DNA from: Alphaproteobacteria bacterium | GTDB lineage: Bacteria > Pseudomonadota > Alphaproteobacteria > JABAAW01 | Length of the DNA: 8,787 nucleotides | Direction: 5' to 3' | NCBI GenBank assembly: GCA_014239005.1 | Contig: JABAAA010000046.1 | Coordinates: 1 to 8,787 of the forward strand | In this document: piece after piece, positions 1 through 6,087 of the stretch | How positions within the stretch are numbered: the first letter of the stretch is position 1 | Layout: the number at the start of each line of letters is the position of its first letter | Made by a program: the position numbers and the translations under genes | The notes under the pieces: model-generated | Seen by the model: the letters and a program-made list of their open reading frames with translations, nothing else | Databases searched by the model: none | Told to the model about the DNA's origin: nothing

Positions 1-102
1 GTTCAAGTCTTCGATGAATCGCGCTTCCTCCTTGACGGATGCTTCATCGACATCGATCTGTGAGGTGACGATTTTTTTGACTCTTTCCAGCGTATTGCTC
101 AT
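1..102 (-). CDS. acpP: Acyl carrier protein, N-terminal part (cut by window edge)
   Basis: Acyl carrier protein carries the growing acyl chain on a phosphopantetheine arm during fatty acid synthesis in the cytoplasm. Only the first 34 residues are in the window. They begin [15 protein letters not shown] and continue with a Val-Asp-Glu-Ala turn and the ending RFIEDLN, which matches the first helix and loop of bacterial ACPs. The DSL serine that receives the prosthetic group would lie just beyond position 1 and is not visible. The ATG at 100-102 is preceded by a clear AAGGAG seven bases upstream, so the start is firm. The gene lies 140 nt downstream of fabG on the same strand, the usual fabG-acpP order. 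It may have its own promoter as well as readthrough from fabG. Confidence 0.93.
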   Translation of the reverse strand, partial: MSNTLERVKKIVTSQIDVDEASVKEEARFIEDLN

Positions 103-109
103 GGGGGTT

Positions 110-115
110 CTCCTT
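110..115 (-). promoter_or_regulatory. Shine-Dalgarno site of acpP
   Basis: AAGGAG on the minus strand lies seven bases before the acpP ATG. It is the strongest ribosome binding site in the window. It contrasts with fabG, lysC and ispG, which have none that I can see. Confidence 0.8.
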
Positions 116-150
116 GAGAGAAAGGGGTAACACAAGAAATTCTGCGAGGC

Positions 151-178
151 AGACTAGCACGAAACGGAGTCGACACAA
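151..178 (-). promoter_or_regulatory. Candidate acpP promoter with extended -10
   Basis: Read on the minus strand, the site is TTGTGT (173-178), a 16-base spacer, then TAGTCT (151-156) preceded by TGC, giving TGCTAGTCT. The predicted start is near 144, leaving a leader of about 42 nt with the AAGGAG site. The TGCTANNNT form recurs before fabG and the first lipoprotein gene, which raises confidence. Hexamer matches alone are modest. An internal promoter for acpP is common because the protein is needed in large amounts. Confidence 0.45.
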
Positions 179-242
179 GCAAAAAGCGCGAAATATTCGA
201 AACCTTTGAAGCATTAGATGATTCATTGGAATCTCATGGGAC

Positions 243-980
243 TCATACCATCGCCAAGCCTCCGTTGACATGGAGCGTTTGTCCTGTCGTGTAAGCTGCC
301 TCTGGGCTTACGAAGTAGAGTACAGCGTGTGCGATGTCTTCGCTTTGTGCGTAGCGTCCGAGCGGAATTTGTTCCAGCACCTGTTGTTTCACCTTTTCGG
401 AAAGATTTTCTGTCATGGCGGTTTCGACGAAGCCCGGCGCGACGCAATTGACGGTGATCGAGCGCGAAGCGAGTTCCAAAGCGAGGCATTTCACCACTCC
501 GACCAGTCCCGCCTTGGAGGCGACATAGTTCGTCTGTCCTTTGTTGCCGGTAAAGCCGACGACCGATCCGATCATGACGATTCTACCCCCTCGCTGTTTC
601 AGCATGGGACGAAGCAGTTGTTGCGTCAGATGGAAGACGCCCGTCAGATTGACTTCGAGCACATCGCTCCACGCCTCTGCTTTCATGTTGAGCGCGAGTC
701 CGTCTTGGGCGTGTCCTGCGTTGTTGACGAGAATATCGATGGTCTCGAACTCGTCGAGGATGGTCTTGGCGAGCTTTGTTCGTTCTTCACTCACAGAGAG
801 ATCGCATGGGTATGCGCGCGCCTTGTCGCCGATCTCTTTTTGCAAGCTGTCGAGCTTGGCGGTGTTGCGTCCTGTCAGCAAGACTTGCGCACCGTGCTTG
901 GCGAGCAGACGCGCGACAGCAGAGCCGATACCGCCGCTGGCGCCCGTCACAAGGGCTCGTTTGGAGGAGAGGGAGGTCAT
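243..980 (-). CDS. fabG: 3-oxoacyl-[acyl-carrier-protein] reductase FabG
   Basis: FabG is the NADPH-dependent reductase of beta-ketoacyl-ACP in each round of type II fatty acid elongation. The 245-residue product is of normal length and has the full classical short-chain dehydrogenase signature: cofactor motif TGASGGIG (12-19), NNAG (86-89), and the catalytic set Asn111, Ser139, Tyr152 and Lys156 in the YVASK context. The APGFVETAMT segment (181-190) and the glycine-rich C-terminal end also match FabG. The adjacent downstream acpP makes FabG far more likely than another SDR enzyme. The ATG at 978-980 places TGASGGIG at the usual distance from the N-terminus. No Shine-Dalgarno site precedes it; the bases before the ATG are pyrimidine-rich and a good -10 box ends only six bases upstream, so the mRNA is probably leaderless. 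fabD, often just upstream, is absent here. Confidence 0.95.
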   Translation of the reverse strand: MTSLSSKRALVTGASGGIGSAVARLLAKHGAQVLLTGRNTAKLDSLQKEIGDKARAYPCDLSVSEERTKLAKTILDEFETIDILVNNAGHAQDGLALNMKAEAWSDVLEVNLTGVFHLTQQLLRPMLKQRGGRIVMIGSVVGFTGNKGQTNYVASKAGLVGVVKCLALELASRSITVNCVAPGFVETAMTENLSEKVKQQVLEQIPLGRYAQSEDIAHAVLYFVSPEAAYTTGQTLHVNGGLAMV

Positions 981-986
981 AGGAGG

Positions 987-1015
987 ATTCTAGCAGAGAA
1001 AACTTCCTTTGGGAA
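987..1015 (-). promoter_or_regulatory. Candidate fabG promoter (leaderless configuration)
   Basis: On the minus strand: TTCCCA (1010-1015), a 17-base spacer, then TAGAAT (987-992) preceded by TGC. TAGAAT matches the TATAAT consensus at five of six positions and the TG extension strengthens it. Six bases separate the box from the fabG ATG, so a start seven bases downstream would fall on the A of the ATG. There is no ribosome binding site to contradict a leaderless transcript. Confidence 0.55.
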
Positions 1016-1044
1016 TCGTCTGTTTTTTGTTCTTGAGCTTCTGC

Positions 1045-1073
1045 TCGACTCCCTCCTCCGAATCTGATAGATT
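1045..1073 (+). promoter_or_regulatory. Candidate promoter of the coiled-coil gene, facing away from fabG
   Basis: TCGACT (1045-1050), a 17-base spacer, then TAGATT (1068-1073) with an upstream TGA (extended -10). The predicted start is about position 1080, three bases before the ATG at 1083. As with fabG, no ribosome binding site is visible. The two divergent promoters share a 102-nt intergenic region and both appear leaderless. Confidence 0.45.
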
Positions 1074-1082
1074 TTGTTCGTT

Positions 1083-1589
1083 ATGGATACTTCTAACCCG
1101 CCCAAGCTCCCACCCAAGCTCCCGCCCAAGCTTTCGCTTCTCGGCAAAGCACGAGGCTCCGTTGCTGCGTCTTCCGACATCAACCTTGATGGTCTGAGGG
1201 CTCGGCAAGGGCGAAGCTCAGAGCAAGGATCGAGATTGGAAGTTCACTTTCTTCCCATGCCCGAACATCTTTCGCAGTTGCTGATGCAAGAGCGCGCTGT
1301 TTCTCATACTCCTTCTCCGTTGCCCGCGCTTGTTCCTGATCTTGTTCCCGATTTTGCGCCTGATCTTTCTAAGGTTGTCTCGCGTGCCGAGTTCGAATCC
1401 TTCAAGAAAGAAGTTGATGCCAAGATCGACATGCGCAACGCCGAGATGCTCGCGTTCAGGGTGCACCTGCTCACCATGGAGGGCGACCTTGTCTTGATTC
1501 GCAAGAGCATGCTTCGTCTCAAAGTTCTGTGCGTTGCGGGCTCGCTGTCCCTTGTGGGTTTGATGATGTTCGCGAGCTTTTTGCTTTAG
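1083..1589 (+). CDS. Unrecognised coiled-coil protein with C-terminal membrane anchor
   Basis: I do not recognise this 168-residue protein. It begins with three PPKL repeats (residues 6-17), followed by a polar, probably disordered region to about 95 that contains a second four-residue repeat (PDLVPDFAPDL, 85-95). A charged helix with heptad-like spacing follows (about 98-147, Lys/Glu/Asp rich), then a hydrophobic segment of about 21 residues at the very end (148-168). This layout, coiled coil plus tail anchor, resembles small proteins of the DUF1640 type, but that is architecture, not demonstrated homology. The ATG at 1083 is chosen over an upstream TTG (1074) because a -10 box lies just before it. 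The gene converges on folD and their stop codons overlap by 4 nt. The amphipathic helix followed by a clean membrane segment supports a real gene. Confidence 0.65.
   Translation: MDTSNPPKLPPKLPPKLSLLGKARGSVAASSDINLDGLRARQGRSSEQGSRLEVHFLPMPEHLSQLLMQERAVSHTPSPLPALVPDLVPDFAPDLSKVVSRAEFESFKKEVDAKIDMRNAEMLAFRVHLLTMEGDLVLIRKSMLRLKVLCVAGSLSLVGLMMFASFLL
1097..1132 (+). repeat. 12-bp tandem repeat, three copies, in frame
   Basis: Three consecutive copies of CCCGCCCAAGCT; the middle copy has A for G at the fourth base. They encode the PPKL repeats near the N-terminus of the coiled-coil protein. The near-identity at DNA level indicates recent duplication rather than selection for the peptide alone. Confidence 0.9.
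1329..1364 (+). repeat. Degenerate 12-bp tandem repeat, three copies, in frame
   Basis: Three 12-base units of the form CTTGTTCCTGAT, CTTGTTCCCGAT and TTTGCGCCTGAT lie within the coiled-coil gene. They encode the repeat (L/F)-(V/A)-P-D just before the helical region. Divergence is higher than in the 1097 array, suggesting an older expansion of the same period. Confidence 0.75.
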
Positions 1590-2503
1590 TTTTTTTCTTC
1601 TTCTGCCTCCAGGCAAGGGGGAGGCAGTCCTGATCTTCTGTGGGCGGAGACGAGCGTGTTCCACAGCAGCATGGCGATGGTCATCGGACCTACGCCGCCT
1701 GGCACGGGGGTGATGGCGGCGGCTTTCTTTTTTGCTTCTGGAAAGTCGACATCGCCGACCAATCTTCCCTGATTTTGATTCTGGTCGCGATTGATGCCGA
1801 CATCGATGACGACGGCTCCTTCTCGGATCCAGTCGCCTTGGACGAAGTTTGCGCGTCCGACGGCAGCGACCAAGACCTCGGCTTCTCGACACAAGGCGGG
1901 CAGGTCGCGCGTGCGCGAGTGGGCGATGGACAGGGTTGCATGCTCTGCGAGCAACAGGAGTGCCATCGGTTTTCCTACGATGTTGGAGCGTCCCAAGACG
2001 AGCGCGCGTTTTCCTGCCAGCGATTCGCCCTGTCGTGCGAAATGATGACGGAGCAAGTGCAAACATCCGAAGGGAGTGCAAGGGACGAATCCGTCTGCGA
2101 TGCCGCAGAGCAGCTTGCCGCTGTTTTCGGTGTGGAAGCCGTCGACATCCTTGTGCGGGTCGATCGCCTCGATGACGGCTCGTTCTTGCAATCCTTTCGG
2201 CAGCGGAAGCTGGACAAGGATGCCGTCTACGCTTTCGTCGGCGTTCAGCGCCTCGACGCTCTGCAGCAGCTCTGCTTGCGAGAGGGCGGCGTCCTTGCGG
2301 ATAACGCGACTGTCGAAGCCTGCCTCGCCCGCACGTTTCTCTTTCGCTCGCACATAGACGCCGCTTGCAGCATCATCGCCGACGATGCAAACGCTCAGCC
2401 CGGGCTTTCTGCCTGTCGTGGCGGTGAAGTCCGAGGTCAACGCGGCGATGCGTCGAACGAGCGAGGAGGCGACAGCAGCCCCGTCGATGAGGGTGGCGGT
2501 CAT
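1586..2503 (-). CDS. folD: Bifunctional methylenetetrahydrofolate dehydrogenase/cyclohydrolase FolD
   Basis: FolD interconverts 5,10-methylene-, methenyl- and 10-formyl-tetrahydrofolate using NADP, feeding purine and formyl-methionine synthesis. The 305-residue product has the complete family signature: Tyr50 and Lys54 in YVRAKEK, VQLPLP with Gln98, Asp121 in the KDVDGF motif, the cofactor-binding GRSNIVGKP (171-179) and PVPGGVGPMT (267-276). Residue numbers match the E. coli catalytic positions, so no part of the core is missing. A short acidic, lysine-ending tail (about 298-305) follows the conserved domain. The ATG at 2501-2503 has AGGAA nine bases upstream (minus strand) as a modest ribosome binding site. 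The gene is divergent from the lipoprotein pair and stands alone; I see no convincing promoter of its own. Its stop codon overlaps that of the convergent coiled-coil gene. Confidence 0.97.
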   Translation of the reverse strand: MTATLIDGAAVASSLVRRIAALTSDFTATTGRKPGLSVCIVGDDAASGVYVRAKEKRAGEAGFDSRVIRKDAALSQAELLQSVEALNADESVDGILVQLPLPKGLQERAVIEAIDPHKDVDGFHTENSGKLLCGIADGFVPCTPFGCLHLLRHHFARQGESLAGKRALVLGRSNIVGKPMALLLLAEHATLSIAHSRTRDLPALCREAEVLVAAVGRANFVQGDWIREGAVVIDVGINRDQNQNQGRLVGDVDFPEAKKKAAAITPVPGGVGPMTIAMLLWNTLVSAHRRSGLPPPCLEAEEEKN

Positions 2504-2585
2504 GAAAATCGTTCCTGTTGTTCTTGTCCGTTGCCAAAAGAGAAAGCGAGAGAGAGGTCAAAAGGCATGGCGTTTTTTAAAAAAT

Positions 2586-2613
2586 TTGACTCGCAAGCGC
2601 ATCATGCTACGAT
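2586..2613 (+). promoter_or_regulatory. Promoter of the lipoprotein gene pair
   Basis: TTGACT (2586-2591), a 16-base spacer, then TACGAT (2608-2613) preceded by TGC. This is the best -35 match in the window, with the same TGCTA extended -10 seen before acpP, fabG and ubiG. The predicted start near 2620 gives a leader of about 80 nt before the ATG at 2701, unusually long for this window and containing repeats and a small reading frame. Confidence 0.6.
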
Positions 2614-2625
2614 AAAAATGAAATA

Positions 2626-2675
2626 ATTGGAAACATTGGAACCACGCATGGACAACATGCGTTGGACAACATGCG
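2626..2675 (+). repeat. Two short tandem duplications and a hairpin in the lipoprotein leader
   Basis: Two arrays lie back to back. ATTGGAAMC is duplicated at 2626-2643 (9-bp period). TGGACAACATGCG is duplicated at 2649-2661 and 2663-2675 (14-bp period). The first of the longer copies also sits in a perfect 7-bp inverted repeat, ACGCATG / CATGCGT (2644-2650 and 2656-2662), with a five-base loop. Both lie in the 5' untranslated region predicted from the upstream promoter. Confidence 0.75.
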
Positions 2676-2704
2676 ATCACCAAGGAGTGGATCATTTGTC
2701 ATGA
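2648..2704 (+). CDS. Possible 18-residue leader peptide overlapping the lipoprotein start
   Basis: An ATG at 2648 opens a frame of 18 codons (MDNMRWTTCDHQGVDHLS) whose TGA at 2702-2704 overlaps the lipoprotein ATG in an ATGA arrangement, the classic form of translational coupling. A weak GGAA lies six bases before its ATG, and that ATG is inside the stem of a 7-bp hairpin. The peptide shows no run of a single regulatory amino acid, so attenuation by amino acid supply is not suggested. It could be chance: the frame is short and no homologue can be checked here. Confidence 0.3.
   Translation: MDNMRWTTCDHQGVDHLS
2682..2687 (+). promoter_or_regulatory. Shine-Dalgarno site of the first lipoprotein gene
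   Basis: AAGGAG lies 13 bases before the ATG at 2701. The spacing is longer than usual, but no other in-frame start between them gives a signal peptide. It supports 2701 over the upstream TTG at 2662, which would prepend a polar stretch to the signal peptide. Confidence 0.55.
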
Positions 2705-3132
2705 AACAACAATCGTCTTTTTTCTTTAAGTTGCTGCCTCTTTTGTTGCTGTCCTTTTTGCCGACGAGTTGCACACCAACCCAGCAAGGATTAGGACAAG
2801 GCCCTACGGCGGAGGAGAGGAATCCTCTGACGCACGGCAATGTTCAATTGCATCTGAAGGTGGGAACAACATCACAGGCGCAAGTGCTGGAGGTCTTCGG
2901 TCCTCCCGACATAGCCTCCATCGACGGCAGCGGAAAGGAGGTTTGGACTTACAAGAAATCGGCTTCGGTCAGCCGTTCGCGCACGGGCAGCGGAGGATTT
3001 TTCCTGCTGCTGGGCGGCTACAACAGGAGCACTTCGTCGGCGGAGAACACGCAGAGGAGGATGACGCTGCTCATTAAATTCAACGAGCAGAAAATCGTCA
3101 GCGATTTCAAGAGCAGAACCAGCAGCTTCTAA
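2701..3132 (+). CDS. Putative outer-membrane lipoprotein with BamE/SmpA-like domain
   Basis: The 143-residue product begins with a lipoprotein signal peptide: MKQQ, a Phe/Leu-rich core (7-20) and Cys24 in LPTSC. Pro at the -3 position makes the lipobox imperfect. The mature part has the pattern of the BamE/SmpA-OmlA fold: a helix-start segment LKVGTTSQAQVLEVFGPPD (52-70, with the typical G-T-x4-V-L-x3-G-P-P spacing), a strand EVWTYKK (80-86), a glycine/serine-rich loop (93-112), then strands MTLLIKFNEQKIVSDFKSR (121-139). In known members this fold helps insert outer-membrane proteins or acts as an envelope lipoprotein. Whether this is the BamE of the BAM complex or a paralogue cannot be told. 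It is the first gene of a two-lipoprotein unit with its own promoter. Confidence 0.7.
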   Translation: MKQQSSFFFKLLPLLLLSFLPTSCTPTQQGLGQGPTAEERNPLTHGNVQLHLKVGTTSQAQVLEVFGPPDIASIDGSGKEVWTYKKSASVSRSRTGSGGFFLLLGGYNRSTSSAENTQRRMTLLIKFNEQKIVSDFKSRTSSF

Positions 3133-3134
3133 AT

Positions 3135-3170
3135 CTTTGGAAGCAACTTTGGAAGCAACTTTAGAAGCAA
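3135..3170 (+). repeat. 12-bp tandem repeat, three copies, between the two lipoprotein genes
   Basis: Three copies of CTTTGGAAGCAA fill almost the whole 39-nt gap between the first lipoprotein's stop and the second's ATG; the last copy has A for the first G. Each copy contains a GGAAG-like purine core, and the last (AGAAG) is the only ribosome-binding-site candidate for the second gene, four bases before its ATG. Copy number would therefore alter the spacing and number of weak binding sites. Confidence 0.92.
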
Positions 3171-3171
3171 C

Positions 3172-3714
3172 ATGGGCATTCTTTTCAAGACACTAATCAA
3201 GGGGATAGGCAGAGGATCGGGACTTTTCGGAGCAGCGGTCTTGCTCTGCTCTTGTGCTTTGTTCGACTTTGAACCGCCTCCACCGCCAATCACCGAAGCT
3301 CAGCTGCAAGAGCGGCAATCGCGTCAGTGGGAGACCTCGATCACCGATGTTCACAAGGCGGTCGTTTTTGTCTTGCGCGGCTTGGGCTACCGTATCACGA
3401 GCAACACGGCAGAAAAGGCATTCATCGAAGCGCGAGGATTGACAAGACAAAGGCAGGCTGCGGACGATTGCCGAAGCGTTTGGGATCCCTACGCGAGGCG
3501 ACATGTGCGAAATTGTCAGCCTGGCGAGCGCTATCAGGTGTTTCGCAGGTTCACCTTGTCGATGGAGCGAATTGGCAAGTACACGCACTTGCGCTTGATT
3601 GCCATCGATGTCAACAGCCGTCATGGCGACAAGATTGTGACGAGCAATGCTTTGTACGAGCGGATTTTCAACAGAATTGAAGAGAGGCTGTTCGTCAGAG
3701 AGACGCTGGAATAG
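3172..3714 (+). CDS. Putative lipoprotein of unknown function
   Basis: I do not recognise this 180-residue protein by name. It starts with a basic segment (K6, K10, R14), a hydrophobic core (18-25) and a lipobox-like LCSC with Cys28 as the likely lipidated residue; Cys26 is less suitable. After a proline-rich linker (EPPPPPIT, about 34-41) comes one alpha/beta domain: a helix around DVHKAVVFVLRGLGYRI (59-75), a strand (KAFIEARG), a basic region with paired cysteines (99 and 115), and strands FTLSMERIG and LRLIAIDVN, ending in a helix LYERIFNRIEERLFVRETLE. The helix-strand order recalls small envelope lipoproteins such as BamC-type domains, but this is only a resemblance. It is probably cotranscribed with the BamE-like gene 39 nt upstream, so an envelope role is inferred. 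Its ribosome binding site is weak. Confidence 0.75.
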   Translation: MGILFKTLIKGIGRGSGLFGAAVLLCSCALFDFEPPPPPITEAQLQERQSRQWETSITDVHKAVVFVLRGLGYRITSNTAEKAFIEARGLTRQRQAADDCRSVWDPYARRHVRNCQPGERYQVFRRFTLSMERIGKYTHLRLIAIDVNSRHGDKIVTSNALYERIFNRIEERLFVRETLE

Positions 3715-3776
3715 CCTGTTGAGCTGGAGGCAGAATTTTTGCGGACAACGTCATTTTTCTCTGAAAGTCCCGTTCT

Positions 3777-4919
3777 TTATTCGCAGGAAGGTTCTTGTTC
3801 TTTCCTCATCTCGCGCAAAACTTCTGCCCTTCTCTCGACCAGCTCGACGATATGATCGACCAGCCCTCCCCCCGAAAACCGATGATCCTTCTGCCCCCCC
3901 ACATAGATCTGATGCATCCCGCCCCCCGTCACCCCGACATCGCTCGCCCGCGCCTCGCCCGGCCCATTGACGACACAGCCGATGATCGAGACCGTGATGG
4001 GCTCACGGATATGCTCTAGCCGCTCCTCCGTCTTGCGCACGACGTCGATCACATCGAAACGTTGGCGTGCGCAAGAAGGACAGGCGACGATGTTCACACC
4101 GCGCGAGCGCAGCTTCAAAGACTGCAAAATGGCAAAGCCGACGCGCACCTCCTCGACAGGATCGGCAGAAAGCGAGACGCGCAAGGTATCGCCGATTCCC
4201 TCCAACAACAAGGCTCCCAAGCCTATCGCCGACTTGACGCTGCCCGCCATCTGCCCGCCCGCCTCTGTGACGCCCAAGTGCAACGGATGGTCGCACGCTC
4301 CCGCCAACAGACGATAGGAGGCGATCGCCAAACGCACATCGGAAGCCTTGACGCTGATCTTGAAGGCATCGAAATTGCAATCTTGCAACAGACGGCTTTG
4401 CGACAAGGCACTTTCGACCATCGCCTGCGGACAAGGCTCGCCGTATTTTTCCAAGAGATCGCGCTCCAAAGACCCCGCGTTCACACCGATGCGAATCGAA
4501 CAGCCCTCACCTTGCGCAGCCTTGACAACCTCTCGAACACGCGAGGGCTCGCCGATGTTGCCGGGGTTAATACGCAACCCTGCAGCTCCGCCGCGCGCCG
4601 CCTCCAAGGCACGTTTGTAGTGGAAATGGATGTCGGCGATCAACGGCAAGGAAACTCGCTTGACGATGCGCGCAAAGGCGTTAGTCGCCTCCTCGCTCGG
4701 ACACGAGACGCGAACGATGTCCGCGCCCGCCTGCTCCAACGCCTCGATCTGTCGCACGCTCGCCTCCACATCTTCCGTCGGCGTGTTCGTCATCGATTGA
4801 ACCGAGATCGGCGCATCCCCCCCGACCAAGACCGAGCCAACAGCAATAGAACGCGACTTGCGACGCACAATCGGCAGAGCCTCGTGCGCCGCCAGTGTGC
4901 GCTCAGCAGAATCTAACAT
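3777..4919 (-). CDS. ispG: 4-hydroxy-3-methylbut-2-en-1-yl diphosphate synthase IspG
   Basis: IspG (GcpE) is the [4Fe-4S] enzyme that converts 2-C-methyl-D-erythritol 2,4-cyclodiphosphate to HMBPP, the penultimate step of the MEP isoprenoid pathway. The 380-residue product has the N-terminal TIM-barrel motifs ([11 protein letters not shown], 40-50 region; [11 protein letters not shown], 95-105; [10 protein letters not shown], 114-123) and the C-terminal cluster-binding domain with Cys280 and Cys283 (CPSC), Cys315 ([12 protein letters not shown]) and Glu322, all four ligands at the spacing of the E. coli protein. The ATG at 4917-4919 is chosen because it lies 13 nt after the rodZ stop; a longer open frame to 5141 would run inside rodZ and adds a non-conserved extension. 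No clear Shine-Dalgarno site is present, so translation probably relies on coupling with rodZ. It is the last gene of the lysC-rodZ-ispG operon and converges on the lipoprotein pair. Confidence 0.96.
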   Translation of the reverse strand: MLDSAERTLAAHEALPIVRRKSRSIAVGSVLVGGDAPISVQSMTNTPTEDVEASVRQIEALEQAGADIVRVSCPSEEATNAFARIVKRVSLPLIADIHFHYKRALEAARGGAAGLRINPGNIGEPSRVREVVKAAQGEGCSIRIGVNAGSLERDLLEKYGEPCPQAMVESALSQSRLLQDCNFDAFKISVKASDVRLAIASYRLLAGACDHPLHLGVTEAGGQMAGSVKSAIGLGALLLEGIGDTLRVSLSADPVEEVRVGFAILQSLKLRSRGVNIVACPSCARQRFDVIDVVRKTEERLEHIREPITVSIIGCVVNGPGEARASDVGVTGGGMHQIYVGGQKDHRFSGGGLVDHIVELVERRAEVLREMRKEQEPSCE

Positions 4920-4932
4920 GGTATTAGGGGTC

Positions 4933-6087
4933 TCAAGGGTTCCCCCCCTCCAGCTCCCGCGCGCGTTCGGCGCGTTGCTGACGCAAGAGTTCGATCTCCA
5001 GCACGACCGACAACCGCTCGCGCGCCAACACGCCGCCCTCTCGAACCGCGGTGCGCGTGCGCAGGTGCGAGGGCTCCAAGGACATGAAGCCCGAAGGGTT
5101 CTGAATGCGAAACGGATCGGTGACGACACCCTGAACGACAAAGGTCAGGCACGAAAGATTGCCCCCCTTCAAAATGATACCCAACTCGGCAGGAACGCGA
5201 TAGCTGTCTCCTTCCAACAAGGTCTCGGCAAACAGCAGCTCCGCCTGCTCGCGCCTGCCCAACGAGATGTCCGTTGCAAAAACGGCGATCCAACAAGTCT
5301 CCTTCGCCCACACCTCGATGCGCGAAGCACCCGACACGCCGTAGATCTTCGGCGTGCGCGTGTCCTCGACCACTTCGACAAGAGTCTCTACTTCGGGCGA
5401 CTGCTCTTCCACCTCGAGCGTGATCGAGCTTTCCGTCGAGACGACACCGCCCCCATCGTCCATCAAGTCGGTGACGATGACCGTGCCTAAATAAAGCAAC
5501 ACGACCCCGATCAATGCTCCTCCCACAAAAAGAGGACTGACAAGCCTCTCACGCAACAATTGCTTTTCGGTATCGAGGTTGGCGATCGGCGAAGCAAGAA
5601 AGGCACTCTGCAAGGAAGCGGTCGCCGACAATTTTCCCGCCAAGGACACCGAAGATACTCTGGCAGCCTCCCCCTCTCCGAGGCTGGTTGCAAGGTTCGC
5701 CGCCAGCGTGGACGCGAGAACCGAAGCTCCATCCACATGCAAAACTTTCGCTTTGTCTGCTTTCTGAACCGCACGGTGTTGCATCACGCTTTCCAGCTCT
5801 TTCAGCCGACCTTGCGCCTGCATCGCCTTGCGCGCCTTGCCGGCGAACTCTTCGCCCGAAAAGCCCAGCAGGGTTGCGTAGCTCTTGACGAAATTGATGT
5901 AGAACACATCGCCGGGTAACTCGTCGGGATGCCCCTGCTCCAGGGATTCCAAGTAGCGATGCCGAATCTTCAGCTGCTCGGCGCAGTCTTGCAACGCGAG
6001 CCCTTTGCCTTCGCGCTGCAAGCGCAAGCTCTCGCCCAGCGATGCGAGCGAGAGCTCGTTCGAACGATCATCGTCCTTGTTCGTCAT
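4933..6087 (-). CDS. rodZ: RodZ-like cell shape protein (HTH domain, one TM helix, DUF4115-type C-terminus)
   Basis: RodZ links the MreB cytoskeleton to the wall-elongation machinery in the inner membrane. The 384-residue product shows the family layout. A cytoplasmic Xre-type helix-turn-helix domain covers about 12-85, with [30 protein letters not shown] start and the YLESLEQG and [20 protein letters not shown] signatures. A long linker follows (90-180), then a single membrane helix (about 183-207) and a periplasmic beta domain (254-342) with the [15 protein letters not shown] strand and the GGN turn. An acidic, valine-rich stretch (about 222-243) lies just outside the membrane. A charged Arg/Glu helix (349-384) extends past the usual domain end. 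The start codon overlaps the lysC stop in an ATGA, so the two are translationally coupled; no Shine-Dalgarno site is visible. Sequence identity in the C-terminal domain is loose, so RodZ function is likely rather than certain. Confidence 0.85.
   Translation of the reverse strand: MTNKDDDRSNELSLASLGESLRLQREGKGLALQDCAEQLKIRHRYLESLEQGHPDELPGDVFYINFVKSYATLLGFSGEEFAGKARKAMQAQGRLKELESVMQHRAVQKADKAKVLHVDGASVLASTLAANLATSLGEGEAARVSSVSLAGKLSATASLQSAFLASPIANLDTEKQLLRERLVSPLFVGGALIGVVLLYLGTVIVTDLMDDGGGVVSTESSITLEVEEQSPEVETLVEVVEDTRTPKIYGVSGASRIEVWAKETCWIAVFATDISLGRREQAELLFAETLLEGDSYRVPAELGIILKGGNLSCLTFVVQGVVTDPFRIQNPSGFMSLEPSHLRTRTAVREGGVLARERLSVVLEIELLRQQRAERARELEGGNP

Noticed and set aside
187..222. 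Terminator after fabG
   Set aside because: CGAA-TAT-TTCG followed by a T-run on the minus strand has only a four-base AT/GC stem, too weak to call.
270..1067. Long plus-strand open frame opposite fabG
   Set aside because: It is antisense to a fully conserved fabG, shows no family motif and has no promoter or ribosome site; a codon-bias shadow.
1218..2081. 287-residue minus-strand frame overlapping folD and the coiled-coil gene
   Set aside because: Arg/His-rich shadow translation, out of frame with folD whose catalytic motifs are intact on the same strand.
2504..2600. folD promoter with TTGACC at 2556-2561 on the minus strand
   Set aside because: No acceptable -10 lies 16-18 bases downstream; the hexamer alone is not enough.
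3715..3776. Bidirectional terminator between the second lipoprotein gene and ispG
   Set aside because: T-rich stretches are present but I found no stem of useful length in the 62 nt, so no terminator is called.
4062..4916. 284-residue plus-strand frame opposite ispG
   Set aside because: Antisense to ispG with all cluster ligands conserved; no recognisable domain.
4920..5141. N-terminal extension of ispG to an upstream start
   Set aside because: The added 74 residues lie within rodZ and are unlike any IspG N-terminus; the ATG at 4919 gives the normal length.
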